DNA of 64,000 nt, taken from assembly GCA_964247055.1 (NCBI GenBank), contig OZ176057.1, forward strand, positions 682,001 through 746,000, read 5' to 3'. Positions 34,256-45,339 of this stretch are shown here, in pieces. A model generated the notes under the pieces. It searched no databases. It saw nothing but the letters and a program-made list of their open reading frames with translations, and had not been told where the DNA came from. The position numbers and the translations under genes were made by a program. This DNA is from Paragordius varius (lineage: Eukaryota > Nematomorpha). Every line of letters begins with the position of its first letter. Within the stretch, counting starts at the first letter, position 1.

Positions 34256-35195
34256 TTGATTTAACAGGATCCCGAATTTTAACAAATCTTAAAAATGTTA
34301 AATGTCCCTATTCGTGGGATCTTAAGCCATTGTCCGAAAATGGTTTTCGTTAACAGCGTGTCCTGAAAAAGCAACAGCCGAAACCCGTAATCCACTTCAA
34401 GACATTCGGTTATAACAATTTTCGTCATTCTTTTTCTCCAATCGATAAGGCAACATTTGAAACAGTAGGTTTAGGAAACTTTCAATAATTGCTTTTGCCT
34501 ATAATCGTTGTTGAGAGAATAGTATGTATTGCTCTTGTTCATCGCATCTTCGGGCGCACCTTTTAGCGCGACCAATATCGTACATTTTGATTAGATCAAA
34601 TTTTGCCTACAACTTGCATATAATTTCCTGTGGGATAAAAATGCTGTTTTTTAACTCTCTGGAAATCATATTGAAAACTTTTCAACTTGCCTTTCCCAAT
34701 TTTATTGAGAATAATTATCCCTAGTAAAGCAGATTCACTAGGGGATATATTAACTAATATTATCGTCGCCGCTACCCTTCATGGGCGATTGATTTATGGG
34801 AAAATTTGATTCAGTATAGAGTGAACCAATTGATATCAAATGTATTACATCGGGATTACACATAATGATAATACTGGGTGATTGGTTATCAAACTTGAGA
34901 CTAGAAATCTGGTTTATAGATATTACCTTTCCTATTTTACTGTCAATCTTATAGTAATCATCATCAGGTGTTTATATATCCGTTACTGTCTTTCGATTAG
35001 TAGTTAATGGACCTAGTAGTTTTTTAATAATGATCCGTTTTTTAGACATACGGATAACCCCGAGCGCTAATTACTGTCACAACGATGGGAAGTCCCTCTG
35101 GAAAGCTGCTACGCTAATAATAAAAGCTATAATGCAAAGACTATAAAAACTAAGTTGTTTTCTAATCGATCCATAGATTTTTGTAAAGGTGTTTT
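34255..35195 (-). pseudogene. ATP2C/SPCA-type Ca2+-ATPase pseudogene, copy 2 (inverse)
   Basis: Mirror copy of 20700-21765. On the minus strand it contains sequence matching FSLGKQ-like and MxSEVDYGF segments, the AACAGTAGGTTTAGGAAACT block, and TCxxTCGATTAGxAGTTAAT, where DKTGTLT should be. It has a deletion in the helix 4 region compared with copy 1, and different indels. Both copies therefore derive from a shared ancestor and decayed separately. Confidence 0.8.
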
Positions 35196-35282
35196 GGGTC
35201 CTTATTCAACTTTCATTTGTTCGAATATTTCACCAAATTGTTGTACCCGTACTAATAACTAACCCCACTGCAAATTAAATAT

Positions 35283-35664
35283 TTAAATGAATTTTTGAAT
35301 CCATTTTTTCATTAATTTATTCTTGGCTTTTCGCACCTCTTAATGTAAAAGAAAATGGAACTTATTTAAGCCTCAAATATATAAAATACGAATTGTCAAT
35401 TTATTACATTTGAATCAAAAGTTTTCTCTTCCCGTATTGTTGGCATTAAACAAGTTAAAGCCATAATGTTTAACGGGATATACAAACACTTTTGCCATAG
35501 GATACCCTATTTCATAGTACACAGAAGGGTCTGGTACATTGATTACATTTTCAAAGGACATCTTTTCGTCATTTTGGTCAAATTCTTTAGCACACGCAAA
35601 TCTTTCGCAACAATTCAAAAATATATCTACCAACTCGCTTTTTCTATCATTAAACCACATCCAC
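35283..35664 (-). pseudogene. Multi-copy small gene family, copy 6 (inverse)
   Basis: The minus strand reads MWFNDRKSELVDIFLNCCER, FACAKEFDQNDEKMSFEN and PSVYYEIGYPMAKVFVYPVK. A two-base loss then breaks the frame in the KHFVAL region. The donor AAAT|GTAATA is intact, and a third exon (35337-35283) reads VRKAKNKLMKKWIQKFI then stop. Exon 1 and the start of exon 2 are missing, because the copy is joined head to head with copy 7 at about 35665. It lies next to the ATPase pseudogene on its minus strand. Confidence 0.65.
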
Positions 35665-35927
35665 TGTAATTAATGTACCAAACCCTTTTGTGTACTATGA
35701 AATAGGGTATCCTATGGCAAAGTGTTTGTATATCCCGTTAAACATTTTGTGGCTTTAAATTGTTTAATGCCAACAATAGAGGAAACTTTGGATTCAAATG
35801 TAATAAATTGTCATATCGTATTTTATATTTTTGAGGCTTAAACAATTTCCATTTTCTTTTACATTAACAGGTGAGAAAAGCCAAGAATAAATCAATGAGA
35901 AAATGGATACGAAAATTCAAAATTTAA
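35665..35927 (+). pseudogene. Multi-copy small gene family, copy 7 (5'-truncated)
   Basis: It begins within exon 2 at NVPNPFVYYEIGYPMAK, with a frameshift soon after. It keeps the donor AAAT|GTAATA at 35799/35800 and a full third exon 35871-35927 (VRKAKNKSMRKWIRKFKI, stop). With copy 6 it forms a head-to-head pair. Its downstream flank to about 36640 matches that of copy 5. Confidence 0.65.
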
Positions 35928-36804
35928 ATATTTAATTTGCAGTGTGATCTGATGAATCATAAATATAATAAATTATATATTCCAATTTGTTTCCTTTTAA
36001 CTGTTATACCAATAATACATAATAAGTTTTGCAATTGTCAGTAATGATTGAATTATGATAATGATAATAAAAGGCTCCCAATAACTGGACTCAAAAAACT
36101 TACATTTTTGTATAATTAACCGCTGTTTTTTAATGTACGAAGATTTTAATATATGTTTTATGGAGTAAGTAACTAACTATTTACACCGAGTCATTATCTT
36201 ATGTATCTCTCTAAAGAATCTTTTTTAGGTTATGATTTGAACCTTTTCTCAAAGGAGAAAGTATACTTAAATTAATATAGATACTCTTAAAAAAGTTGAT
36301 TTTAAAAGTTGAAGAACTTATTATTTTGAAAACACGTTGTGGGGAAAACCTAACGGATTTAGACAGTTCCGTCATCATGACGCATATATAAACAGTTAAT
36401 ATTAATTATTAAAACTGAATAAGTCTCCACGTTTTTTTGGAAAGTTGGTTAGCCAATATTTTTTTTATTTCATTTTATCCGGCGGGGTAAATCCGAGGTA
36501 GGAATTTGAAAAAAAGTCCAGTCTTTTTCATTTTTCAGAAACTTGATTCAAAAATTTATTTTTTGAGATTTTTTTTTCACACGGGTGGGCGTAATATGAG
36601 AGGCTGATTTCCAAAGACCCAGTCACCATCGGATATAAAACAAATACATATTAAAACTGAATAGGCTTTACAATTTTGGTAACTATATAAAATGTTTAAA
36701 TTTAAACGAGAAAGTATTTAAACCGAGAGAGTATAGACGAAATCGGGTTAGTGACCGGTACATTAATAAGTAATATTAAAATTCCATTTTCACATCATGG
36801 TTCT

Positions 36805-36916
36805 TTTAGGATAGAAACAGAATTTTATATTGAGACCGTTTCCTTCAGTAGTTTTTAACCTGACTTAAATTTAGTCTGGGGTATTTAGATACCCCAATAT
36901 GAGGAAGTGTTACACT
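36805..36916. mobile_element. Family C MITE, right end only (C4)
   Basis: GACCGTTTCCTTCAGTAGTT, then TAGTCTGGGGTATTTAGATA and CCCCAATATGAGGAAGTGTT. This is the right terminus of family C; the left half is absent. Confidence 0.75.
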
Positions 36917-37239
36917 GTTAAATTAAATAATTTTGCCTATATTTTAATTTGTTTTAAAATGTAACCCATTTAATGTAACTAACTCTTAAACTTAAATACT
37001 CTACAGAAATAAAATGTCAGTTATATCAATTTTGTTTTTTTTCCTATTCTTAAATAAAACTGCAAAAATTTGATGGTTTTGAGATGAGTTTTTTTAAAAT
37101 AAATTTAAGACAAGCCTTAAAAATTATAGTATACATCGACAGTTTAATATCAATGTTTCAAGTATTATCGATGAAATAGCCCTAGATTATAAAAACAACC
37201 ACAAAAAAGAGCAAATAATAATATACACATCTTATAATG

Positions 37240-37515
37240 GTAATTGACGGATGAATTATGTTTTGTAATGACAGATGTAAAATTCGTAATATAATGATTA
37301 TCGAAATAGAAAATTAATTGAAAGACAATTATTAACAGAAATTATAAACGATATGTGAAACCCTTTTGTCAATATGATGCTAACAAGCAGGAAACTAGTC
37401 TACGATTACTATTGACGAAATGGTTTCTCATATCGTTTATAATTTTTGGTAATAATTATCTTTCAAATTAATTTCTATTTAATTTTCGATTATCATTTTA
37501 TTTCAGATTTTACAA
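37240..37515. mobile_element. Fold-back element just upstream of the SGT start codon
   Basis: Inverted arms: the left has AAAATTAATTGAAAGACAAT and ATTATAAACGATATGTGAAA; the right has TTTCTCATATCGTTTATAAT and ATTATCTTTCAAATTAATTT. The arms are about 90-130 bases each around a short loop near 37380-37420. The right arm ends less than 60 bases before the ATG at 37572, so the element occupies the likely promoter or 5' UTR of the gene. Confidence 0.75.
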
Positions 37516-37571
37516 CTGTTAATACACATCTTATATTATTACGTACTTTTGCACACTTATTTGTTAAAACC

Positions 37572-40500
37572 ATGATGACCACCGAGAAGCGATTGGCTTT
37601 AGCCATTATAGATTTTTTGAAGGATCAAATCAATTCTCCATCTATGACTGCCGATGCTATTGAAAGTTTAGAAGGTTTTTGCATAAAAGTTTTATAATTT
37701 GTTAGTTGGAATACAATGTATGGAAAGCGCTTTTGGAATTATCGGTCAAGAAGAGGCTGATTATCAAAATCAAATACATGGGTCAAAAAAGCTTCTTGAA
37801 ATATTTGAAAACTTTGAAAAGGTTTACTTTATAATATAAAATTTAACATTAGAGTAAGCAGAAGAAAGTGACTGATGAGGATAAGAAATTAGCTGAAGAA
37901 TATAAAAATAAAGGTATTTACCTCTTACCATTTTACAACTAAATTTAAATTAGTTGGTAAATTTATGAAATATGGTAATAAACAAAAATTTATGAAAAAT
38001 TTAATGCTAATTACATTTATATTTTGATTCCATTCTCAAATATTTGCTCCATTCATACATGGAAATTTTGTTAAGATTTGACATTTTTTATTCAATAACG
38101 GCTTTGATCTGTAAAAATTGTGTTTTTAATACATAAAATATTATAACTCTAGTCATGAAAATGTAATTGAATAAGCAAATTTTTAGATTTAAATATTTTT
38201 CATAAAGTTATTCTAAAACGTTTAACCGTATTATATCCAATTGTTACATATTTGCAATTTTAAATTTTTCTTATAATAGGAAATGATGCGCTAAAAGAAG
38301 AAAATTTAACGAAAGCTTTGGAACATTACAACAAAGCCATCGATTTAAATCCGAATGAACCAGTTTATTATTGCAATAGGTTTTATAAATATTCTTTTAC
38401 GTTTTTTTTGGTGGGGGGGGGGGGGTATTATATTTCTAGATTATTTTTTTTTGGATTTTAAGTTATTTTTATCAAAATGCATTCATATTCTTGATTAATT
38501 TTTCAAAAAAAATAAATTATTCAAATCAAAATGCATTCATACTCTAAACCAAGCTAACAACACAAATAACCTCTAAAAACCGCTAATTATTTTACTTTTT
38601 TTGGTAATTTATTACCAAAATTTGGGGGCTAACCACTTAGGAAATTTGTTTAAAATATTCAATTTTACTTGGATTTCGTAAAATTTTTTATAATTTCTTG
38701 CGGGTTTTTCCATGAAACTAAATAAAAGTAAAATTTAGAAAAACGTCTAATGCATAATTACCCACTATTTAGAAATAAATGTAATTAAATATGCGATTGA
38801 TTATAGTTTAACGGTTAATTTGATATTTTTTTGTGCCTTTTTTTTGCAAGCGGTTTTAAGAAAAATGTTTGGTATAAAAATATATTTTCTTCAAATAGTT
38901 ATTTTTTCATAGGTTAAAAATTTGTCGTAATCAAATTTTACATACCAGAAAAACTAGCTATATATCTATATATATAGTTTATACGCCCGCATAAAAATTA
39001 TTATTAAGCAATTATTTTTGAAAAATGTAATATTTAGAAAACTACTAAGAAAGTATTTAACATTGTATAACAAGAAAATATTTTTTTTGGGACCCTTAAA
39101 AAAGCCTTTTTCAGATATCACCATTATTTTTTTGTTCATTAACTAAAATTTAAATCTTTTCAATAGAAATTAGTTTTATTTTTAAACATCATTACAAAAT
39201 TTTGGTGACTAAATTTTTTTATCATATTTTTTTTTCGTGTAAAGAGCTGCCACATATATGAAATTGAATGAAACACAAAAAGCTATTTCAGATTGTGAAA
39301 TTGCACTTAAACTCAATCCGAATTATGGGAAGGCTCATGCGCGATTGGGGTATTTTTTAACCCCTTTTTCTTTGATATACCATTTAAACTTCAAATTTAC
39401 CCTCAAACAATTCAAATTCACCCTTGAACAATCCAAATTCACCTTTGAATTCAAATTTACCCTTGAACAATTCAAATTCACCCTTGAACAATTCAAATTT
39501 ACCTTTAAACAATTCAAATTCACCCTTTAACGATTCAAATTCACCTTTAAACTATATTATGTGTTTTTGAACTAATATGTTTCATTATTAATATGAATAA
39601 TATCTTATTATGGCATAGTTTATTAATTTTTCAGTATTGTATTAATTTTAAACGAAATTTTATTTTTAAAAAATATAAGTAATTTAAAATTTTAAAAAAC
39701 ACTTATTTTAGGGTGAATTTGAATTGTTTAAAGGTGAATTTGAATTGTAAATGGTATACTACATATTACTCTCCTTAAATAGTTTGGCTTACATAAGTCA
39801 TGGTATTTTCCTTAGTTTTATAGTACACTTACAATACTTAATATTGATAACGAGAACGAATATTTTATGTTAAAATAATAATTTGAATTCTCCAAAAATG
39901 AATTAAATTAAACTATATATCCAAAATTTTTTATACCTGGTAGTATTTTTTTCAATAGATTAACTAAAAAAAAGAAAATAATAATGATAAAATATAATTA
40001 AAACATTTTCATATTAACATGTATCGAAAATTTTGGATATATAGCTCACAATTTAATAAATTTTACCACAATTCAAATTATATTATTTTAACATGGAATA
40101 GTTAAATTTTTATATACCATTTACGATTCAAATTCACCCTCAAATAAATTATATGTGTTTCAAGATCAAAAATATATTTTTTAATATATTTTTAAAAAAT
40201 CACATTTTGTTTTAAATTAAATTAATGCTGAAAAATAATAAACTATGTCCATAAAGATAATTTTATATTAATAATGAGTTATATTAGTTCCCAGACACAT
40301 AATTTATTTTTAGGGTAATTGAATTGTTCAAAGGGTGAATATGAATTGTTCTAGAGTGGATTTGGTTCAAGGGTGAATTTAAATTATTCAAGGGTGAATT
40401 TGAATTCTTCAAGGGTAAATTTGAATTGTTCAAGGGTGAATTTGAATTGTTCAAGGGTAAATTTGAATTGTGTGAATTTGAAATGGTATATATTGCCAAA

Positions 40501-43500
40501 ACCCAGTATCTATGTTTAAAGTTAAGAATTTTAAAAACATATTTTGCTTTTTATTTTTATATTTTTAACTTTTATTTTTACCTTTAAATAGTTTGGCTTA
40601 CATAAGTGATGGTAAGTATCGCAAAGCTAAAATGGCATTTACTCAAGCCTTGAAATGTGAACCACACAATGAAAGTTATCAAAATAATTTGAGTTTCGTT
40701 GAAGAAAAAATTAGGGAACAAGGAACCAATTCAGAATCTAATATGGGCAGTGGAGGTAATTTAATTTTTTTACATTCACAAAAGTTTTTGACGTTTGAAA
40801 AGTTTTTTTTCACGTTTGAAAAGTTTTAAATTTTATATGTTTTATTTAATTTTTTAAAAATTTTTCTTTTTAATTTACCATTGTTGCGTAAAATTTTTGC
40901 AGTATAAACTATATAATTACATATATTAAAATTTCTTTGTAATTTTTTGTCAACATAAGAGATTTTGTAAAAAATTATTGTAATGTAAGGAAGAAATGTA
41001 GATTTTTTATCGCTTTTTTAGGCTTAACAAAAATGATTTTCAGTGGAACCAGCTATCATAGTTAAAAAAATTTATAGTAACACTGAAACACACAAATATT
41101 CTACTATTTTCTATAATTATTATACATTTAAAAAAGTCACATATACCCTGACTATGGTTAGAATGGGGACCCCAACTCATAACGAACTTTTTTTCATATA
41201 AAACTTGAAATATCCAATATATGTTTTTTCATTTTTTCTAAAAAAACGATGATTTATAGGGTAAAAGTTATATGTAGTATATAAATTTATCCAAAAAACT
41301 AAAGAATATTTTTATTAATGATAACCAAACAATTTTATTTATACTTAAACTATTTACTTAGAATTTTAGTGTTACGACATCCATATTTCATTTACAGTTT
41401 AACACAATAAGTATTAGTTTAAAAATCTAAAAATATATTGATTTTTTGAAACAAAAAAATATTTGTCACATAGATTTTACATTTTGTTTCAAATTTTTAT
41501 TTAAAACCAAAAAAATTTTTTATTAGATAATACAAATACTGGAGGGGGTAGAACAACTTCAAATACTAATTCTGGTCCTTCAATACCCAATTTAGGAAAT
41601 TTGTTTAGTGGTATTTTTGGGGACACAATGGGTAATGCAAATTCAAACGCTCAACCAGGGACCCATGGGTAAGAAACTTTTGATATTTCCTAGAGAAAAA
41701 AATGAAAATTAACATAAATTATATATACCATTTACAGTTCAAATTCACCCTTGAACAATTCAAATTCACCCTCGAACAATTCAAATTCACCCTAAATATA
41801 AATTATGTATTTTCGAATTAATATAACTCATTATTAATATGAAATATATGTTTATGTTATAGTTTATTATTTTTTCAGTATTATTTTAATTTAAAAACAA
41901 AATTTTTATTTTTTAAAATATATAAAAATATTGGTAATTTTTAATCTTAAAAAATATATATTTTATTTGAGGGTGAATTTGAATTGTTTCAGGGTGAATT
42001 TGAATTGTTTAAGGGTGAATTTGAATTGTTTAAGGGTGAAATTGAATTGTATATGGTATATCAGCAATAATTTAATAAATGAAAAACTAAAAAATTATAT
42101 ATTAAATTTATACATTGATTATTTATCATATATAGGGGTGGTATGGATTTCTCTGCCTTGTTGAATAACCCTGCATTGATTGGAATGGCTACGAATTTGA
42201 TGTCAAACCCAAACATTCAAAATGCGTATAAATTTTATAAATAATATTTTGTTTTTTTCCTTTATTTTGGTATTTATAACTAATTTTAGAGTCTATTATT
42301 AATAATTATGATTAATTTTATATTAAAATGAAACATACATTTTAGGACACAATAATAAATTAATTATTGTCGACAAAATTTTTAGTTTCATTTTTTTATT
42401 GTGAATATAATAAATTTTTAAACTTATTTTGTGAGATTGTTAACTAACCCATAAACAAATAATTTTTTATGGTTTATATTTTTAAATTAATTTCGCTTGG
42501 TCAAATTTATAGGTTTTATAAAAGATAATTGTTAAAATTTTACGGCTAATGAGTAGATATTTGTCCTATTTTCAGTTTATTCTTAAATCAATCATAATTT
42601 CGCATTTCTCCCCTTCATATGTGATTCCATTCTTTATATTACTTCGCGTTTTTATCATAAAATAGCGCTCTATATAAATGGCTTTTCAAATCTAAATTTA
42701 TAAAGTTTGTTAAAACATGAAAAACTGTTCTAACTTTTTTTTAAAAAAAAAAATTATTTAGTATCCTTTAATTTAGTTATAAATTAAGCATATCACTGTT
42801 TATCATAATAAGATAGATTTTTTTAAAAATTTTCCCTAATTTTAAATTTAATTTTATTATTTTTTTGTAGGCTTCACAACTTAGCACCTCGCCCCATTTT
42901 TATATATTAAGCCATTCATTATTTTGCTTTTTTAATAATAAAATCAAAAAAATGTTTTTTTGTTAAATGCCTGGCTTTAAATTAAGTGTTTCTATTATCA
43001 TTTCCAAGCCCCTCTATATACAGTCATGTATCATTTATTTTATCAAAAATTTTTTTTTCGTTAAATGGGCATAAATATTTGTTAAAGAATGGAAAAATCA
43101 AGAGCTCTATGGTATTCTTATACTTTTTTTGCTGAATCTAATATTGTTAATACCATAGAGCTCTTGTTTTTTCCCCATTCTTTACCAAATATTTATACCA
43201 CCCATTTAATGCGAAAAAAAATTAATTTTTAATAAAATAAAGGATACATCACTGTAATACCATTTATTTATTCATTATGTAATTTTTATTATAAGGCAAA
43301 ACGCATTATTTTTTTACGATTTAGCTTATCAAGTATGTTGGGAACAACCATGAATACACCTCAAACAAATTCTTCTGCAACACAATCAAATGCTTCAGAA
43401 CAGCCTACAAATCAAAATAGCACATCATCATCAAATAATCCAAATATGGAAAATTTTTTGCGAATGTATATTATAAATTTTATCTTTTTTATGGTTTTTT

Positions 43501-44214
43501 TATAAAAAACCTCTCTTAGTATTACAGTAAAAATGAAAATTACAGTAAAAGCTGAAATTTCACGGACAGAACGTAAAAGTTTAAAGACAAATATTTTTTA
43601 TCAAAGACAATCACACTTTTTGAATCTTGATTTATTTCAATATAACTAATTGTTTTAAATGACAAAGTGTGAAATAGAGATTTATAATACTAATGCAATC
43701 AAATCTATATTTTACAATAGTAACTAAGTAGCTTATATGGAAAACTTTTAGGTTTTGAAAGTATGGTTGTCTTTTTAAGAAAAATATTTATCTTTATATT
43801 TTCACGTTTTGTCAGTATAATTTCTATTTTTATTGTATAATACAGACAAAATATTAAACAAAATTAAGACAAAAAATAATATTTTTTTAAAGACCGGCAT
43901 ATTTTTTATATTTTTCAAAGCATAACTCATTGTTTTTTTTGCTGAATATAAAATAGTAATGTAAATTGGTAACAAAATCAATTATATATTTTATCTTTAT
44001 ATTTAAATAATTTCCATATAATTTTAAATGTTTCTAATTTCCATGTGGACATTATATACAATTTTTGTGTTTTAGAGGTCAAAATTTAGCATCTCAAATC
44101 CAGAATACACACCCCGATTTAATCAACCAACTTAGATCTCAAATGGGCAATGTTATGGGTTCTGGGACTGGAAATCCTCCCAACAATAATACACCAAGAA
44201 CCAATCCTAATTAA
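37572..44214 (+). CDS. SGTA: SGT: small glutamine-rich TPR-containing co-chaperone (10 exons)
   Basis: Exons: 37572-37674, 37706-37821, 37853-37913, 38280-38379, 39245-39349, 40592-40755, 41527-41668, 42136-42225, 43325-43465 and 44076-44214. All are GT-AG and in phase; 1161 nt, 386 codons plus TAA. Residues 1-45 form the SGT homodimer domain (EKRLALAIIDFLKDQI, ESLEVGIQCMESAFG). About 85-205 holds three TPRs (NKGNDALKEENLTKALEHYN, AATYMKLNETQKAISDCE, LAYISDGKYRKAKMAFTQAL). The C-terminal third is rich in N, S, T, G and Q, with NNPALIGMATNLMSNPNIQ and a final GQNLASQIQ...LINQLRSQM, as in animal SGTs. The family binds Hsp70/Hsp90 tails through the TPR and works with BAG6/GET factors on tail-anchored proteins. 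Length is slightly above the vertebrate 313. Introns 1 and 2 are each only 31 nt. The upstream in-frame ATG at 37446 was rejected. Confidence 0.95.
38413..38425. repeat. Run of 13 guanines in SGT intron 4
   Basis: An uninterrupted G13 tract, very unusual in this AT-rich sequence. On the transcribed RNA it is also G-rich and could fold as a quadruplex only if slippage gives four tracts. Confidence 0.95.
39376..39758. mobile_element. Family A MITE in SGT intron 5 (copy A3)
   Basis: It starts TATACCATTTAAACTTCAAA and ends GAATTGTAAATGGTATA. The left end carries about eight tandem TTCAAATTCACCCTTGAACA-type subrepeats; the right end carries two inverse ones. Flanking TA may be the target duplication. 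Confidence 0.9.
39770..39810 (+). repeat. Stray copy of the start of SGT exon 6
   Basis: CCTTAAATAG|TTTGGCTTAC continuing ATAAGTCATG|GTATTTT repeats the acceptor and first 20 bases of exon 6 (40592). It lies between two family A copies. It has an acceptor-like AG and a following GT, so it might be recognised as a 20-nt cryptic exon, which would shift the frame. Confidence 0.8.
40113..40490. mobile_element. Family A MITE in SGT intron 5 (copy A4)
   Basis: TATACCATTTACGATTCAAA at the left end; TTTGAAATGGTATA at the right. Here the long subrepeat array (about eight units) is on the right and only one unit on the left, the mirror of copy A3. Confidence 0.9.
41724..42060. mobile_element. Family A MITE in SGT intron 7 (copy A5)
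   Basis: TATACCATTTACAGTTCAAA ... TTGAATTGTATATGGTATA. Three subrepeats on the left and four inverse ones on the right. The core holds TTATGTTATAGTTTATTATT. Confidence 0.9.
43021..43254. mobile_element. Family G MITE in SGT intron 8
   Basis: A 234 bp fold-back with arms of about 110 bases: CAGTCATGTATCATTTATTT ... GAGCTCTATGGTATT against AATACCATAGAGCTC ... GGATACATCACTG. TA flanks both ends (43019-43020 and 43255-43256), as expected for Tc1/mariner-type insertion. Confidence 0.9.
43541..43838. mobile_element. Family B MITE in SGT intron 9
   Basis: TACAGTAAAAGCTGAAATTT ... TCACGTTTTGTCAGTATAAT ending TTATTGTATAA. The terminus is doubled: another ACAGTAAAAATGAAAATT lies directly before it at 43523. 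A second partial copy with AGACCGGCATATTTTTTATA follows at about 43841-44020. Confidence 0.85.
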
Positions 44215-45339
44215 CTAAATATAACTTATTAACTCCATCATTTGGGGTGGATAAAATTTTTAAAATTGACGCTATAATTAATTTGATTTTTATAAAAAAA
44301 TATGATTTAGGCAAAACATTTTAGATATGGCTTTTAACACTGTATATACTAATCATTACTATAATAAACCTAATCTATTAAATTTGATTTAATTTATTAT
44401 TTGTCCATTGTTTTTATCGTGACGCGCAACTTTGTAATTATTATTTTATTTTATATTGTTTTTCGTTTTTTAAAAAATAAATTTAAATTTTTTTTACACT
44501 TTGTGTTTATGCTTCCAAGATAGCATTAAATTTTTACGCTCGTTCGAATTTTAATTATATTGTTAAAAAAATTCAAAGGGCATAAGCGATTCATTTATCG
44601 TTATATACATTTTATCAAATGGGTGCTTTAAAATATCTTATAAAATATATTCTGTTGCAAAATTGTATTAGGATTCTCATGGTTTGTTTTGGACGTTTAC
44701 AATATAAATTGATGTTATTTCTACTACCTAAATAGCTTTTAAATTAAACTATTTTACAAAAAAGTCAACTATTATATTATGGCGTCCTAATTAAAACTTT
44801 TATGAATAATTATAAACATCCATTAAATGTAAGCAGTATTAGTAATTTTAATTTTATGATTTATGATTGCCAATATTATAAATACACTTTGGATCACATA
44901 TAGAAATTAAAGTGTAAGATAATTGTTTCGCTTTTTACAGTTTATGAGCTAATTAATTTATGGTAATAAAGCGTTTTTATCCTTAGAGTGTTTTTATTTA
45001 TATCACGCTAGTCTTGAAGTTTAAAACAAGGGTAAGAATTGATAACAAAAATAATGTTCATTAATTATATTTCTTATGCTCGGTTTAAACTGTAAATGGT
45101 TTTTGCCGCTTAAAAATATTTAGATTTGCAACTGCTTTTTATAATACATAATTTTTGGTTATGCAATTTTTCATATTACTTAATTATATTCAATCAAAAT
45201 AATGATCATTATTCCATATTTATCAATAGCATTAAAAATTTAGGAAATTAGGTAATTGAAATCAGATGACCACATAGTTTTTAAACATGTTCGAAAAGCA
45301 ACAGATAAGTCCTTTTTTTTTAAAAATTTAACATTCCAT
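44215..45339. other. 3' flank of SGT and intergenic AT-rich sequence
   Basis: A candidate poly(A) signal AATAAA lies at 44363-44368, about 150 bases after the stop, but in such AT-rich DNA this carries little weight. I see no gene or clear element up to 45340. Confidence 0.4.

Noticed and set aside
37446-37571. Upstream in-frame ATG extension of SGT
   Set aside because: It falls in the arm of a fold-back element, and the conserved family N-terminus starts at the MMTTEKRLA position.
39390-39540. Regularly spaced short direct repeats resembling a CRISPR array
   Set aside because: The units are contiguous with no unique spacers and occur as inverse arrays at both ends of a MITE in a eukaryotic intron.
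44363-44368. AATAAA after SGT as a poly(A) signal feature
   Set aside because: The motif is expected very often in DNA of this composition, so it was only mentioned and not annotated.
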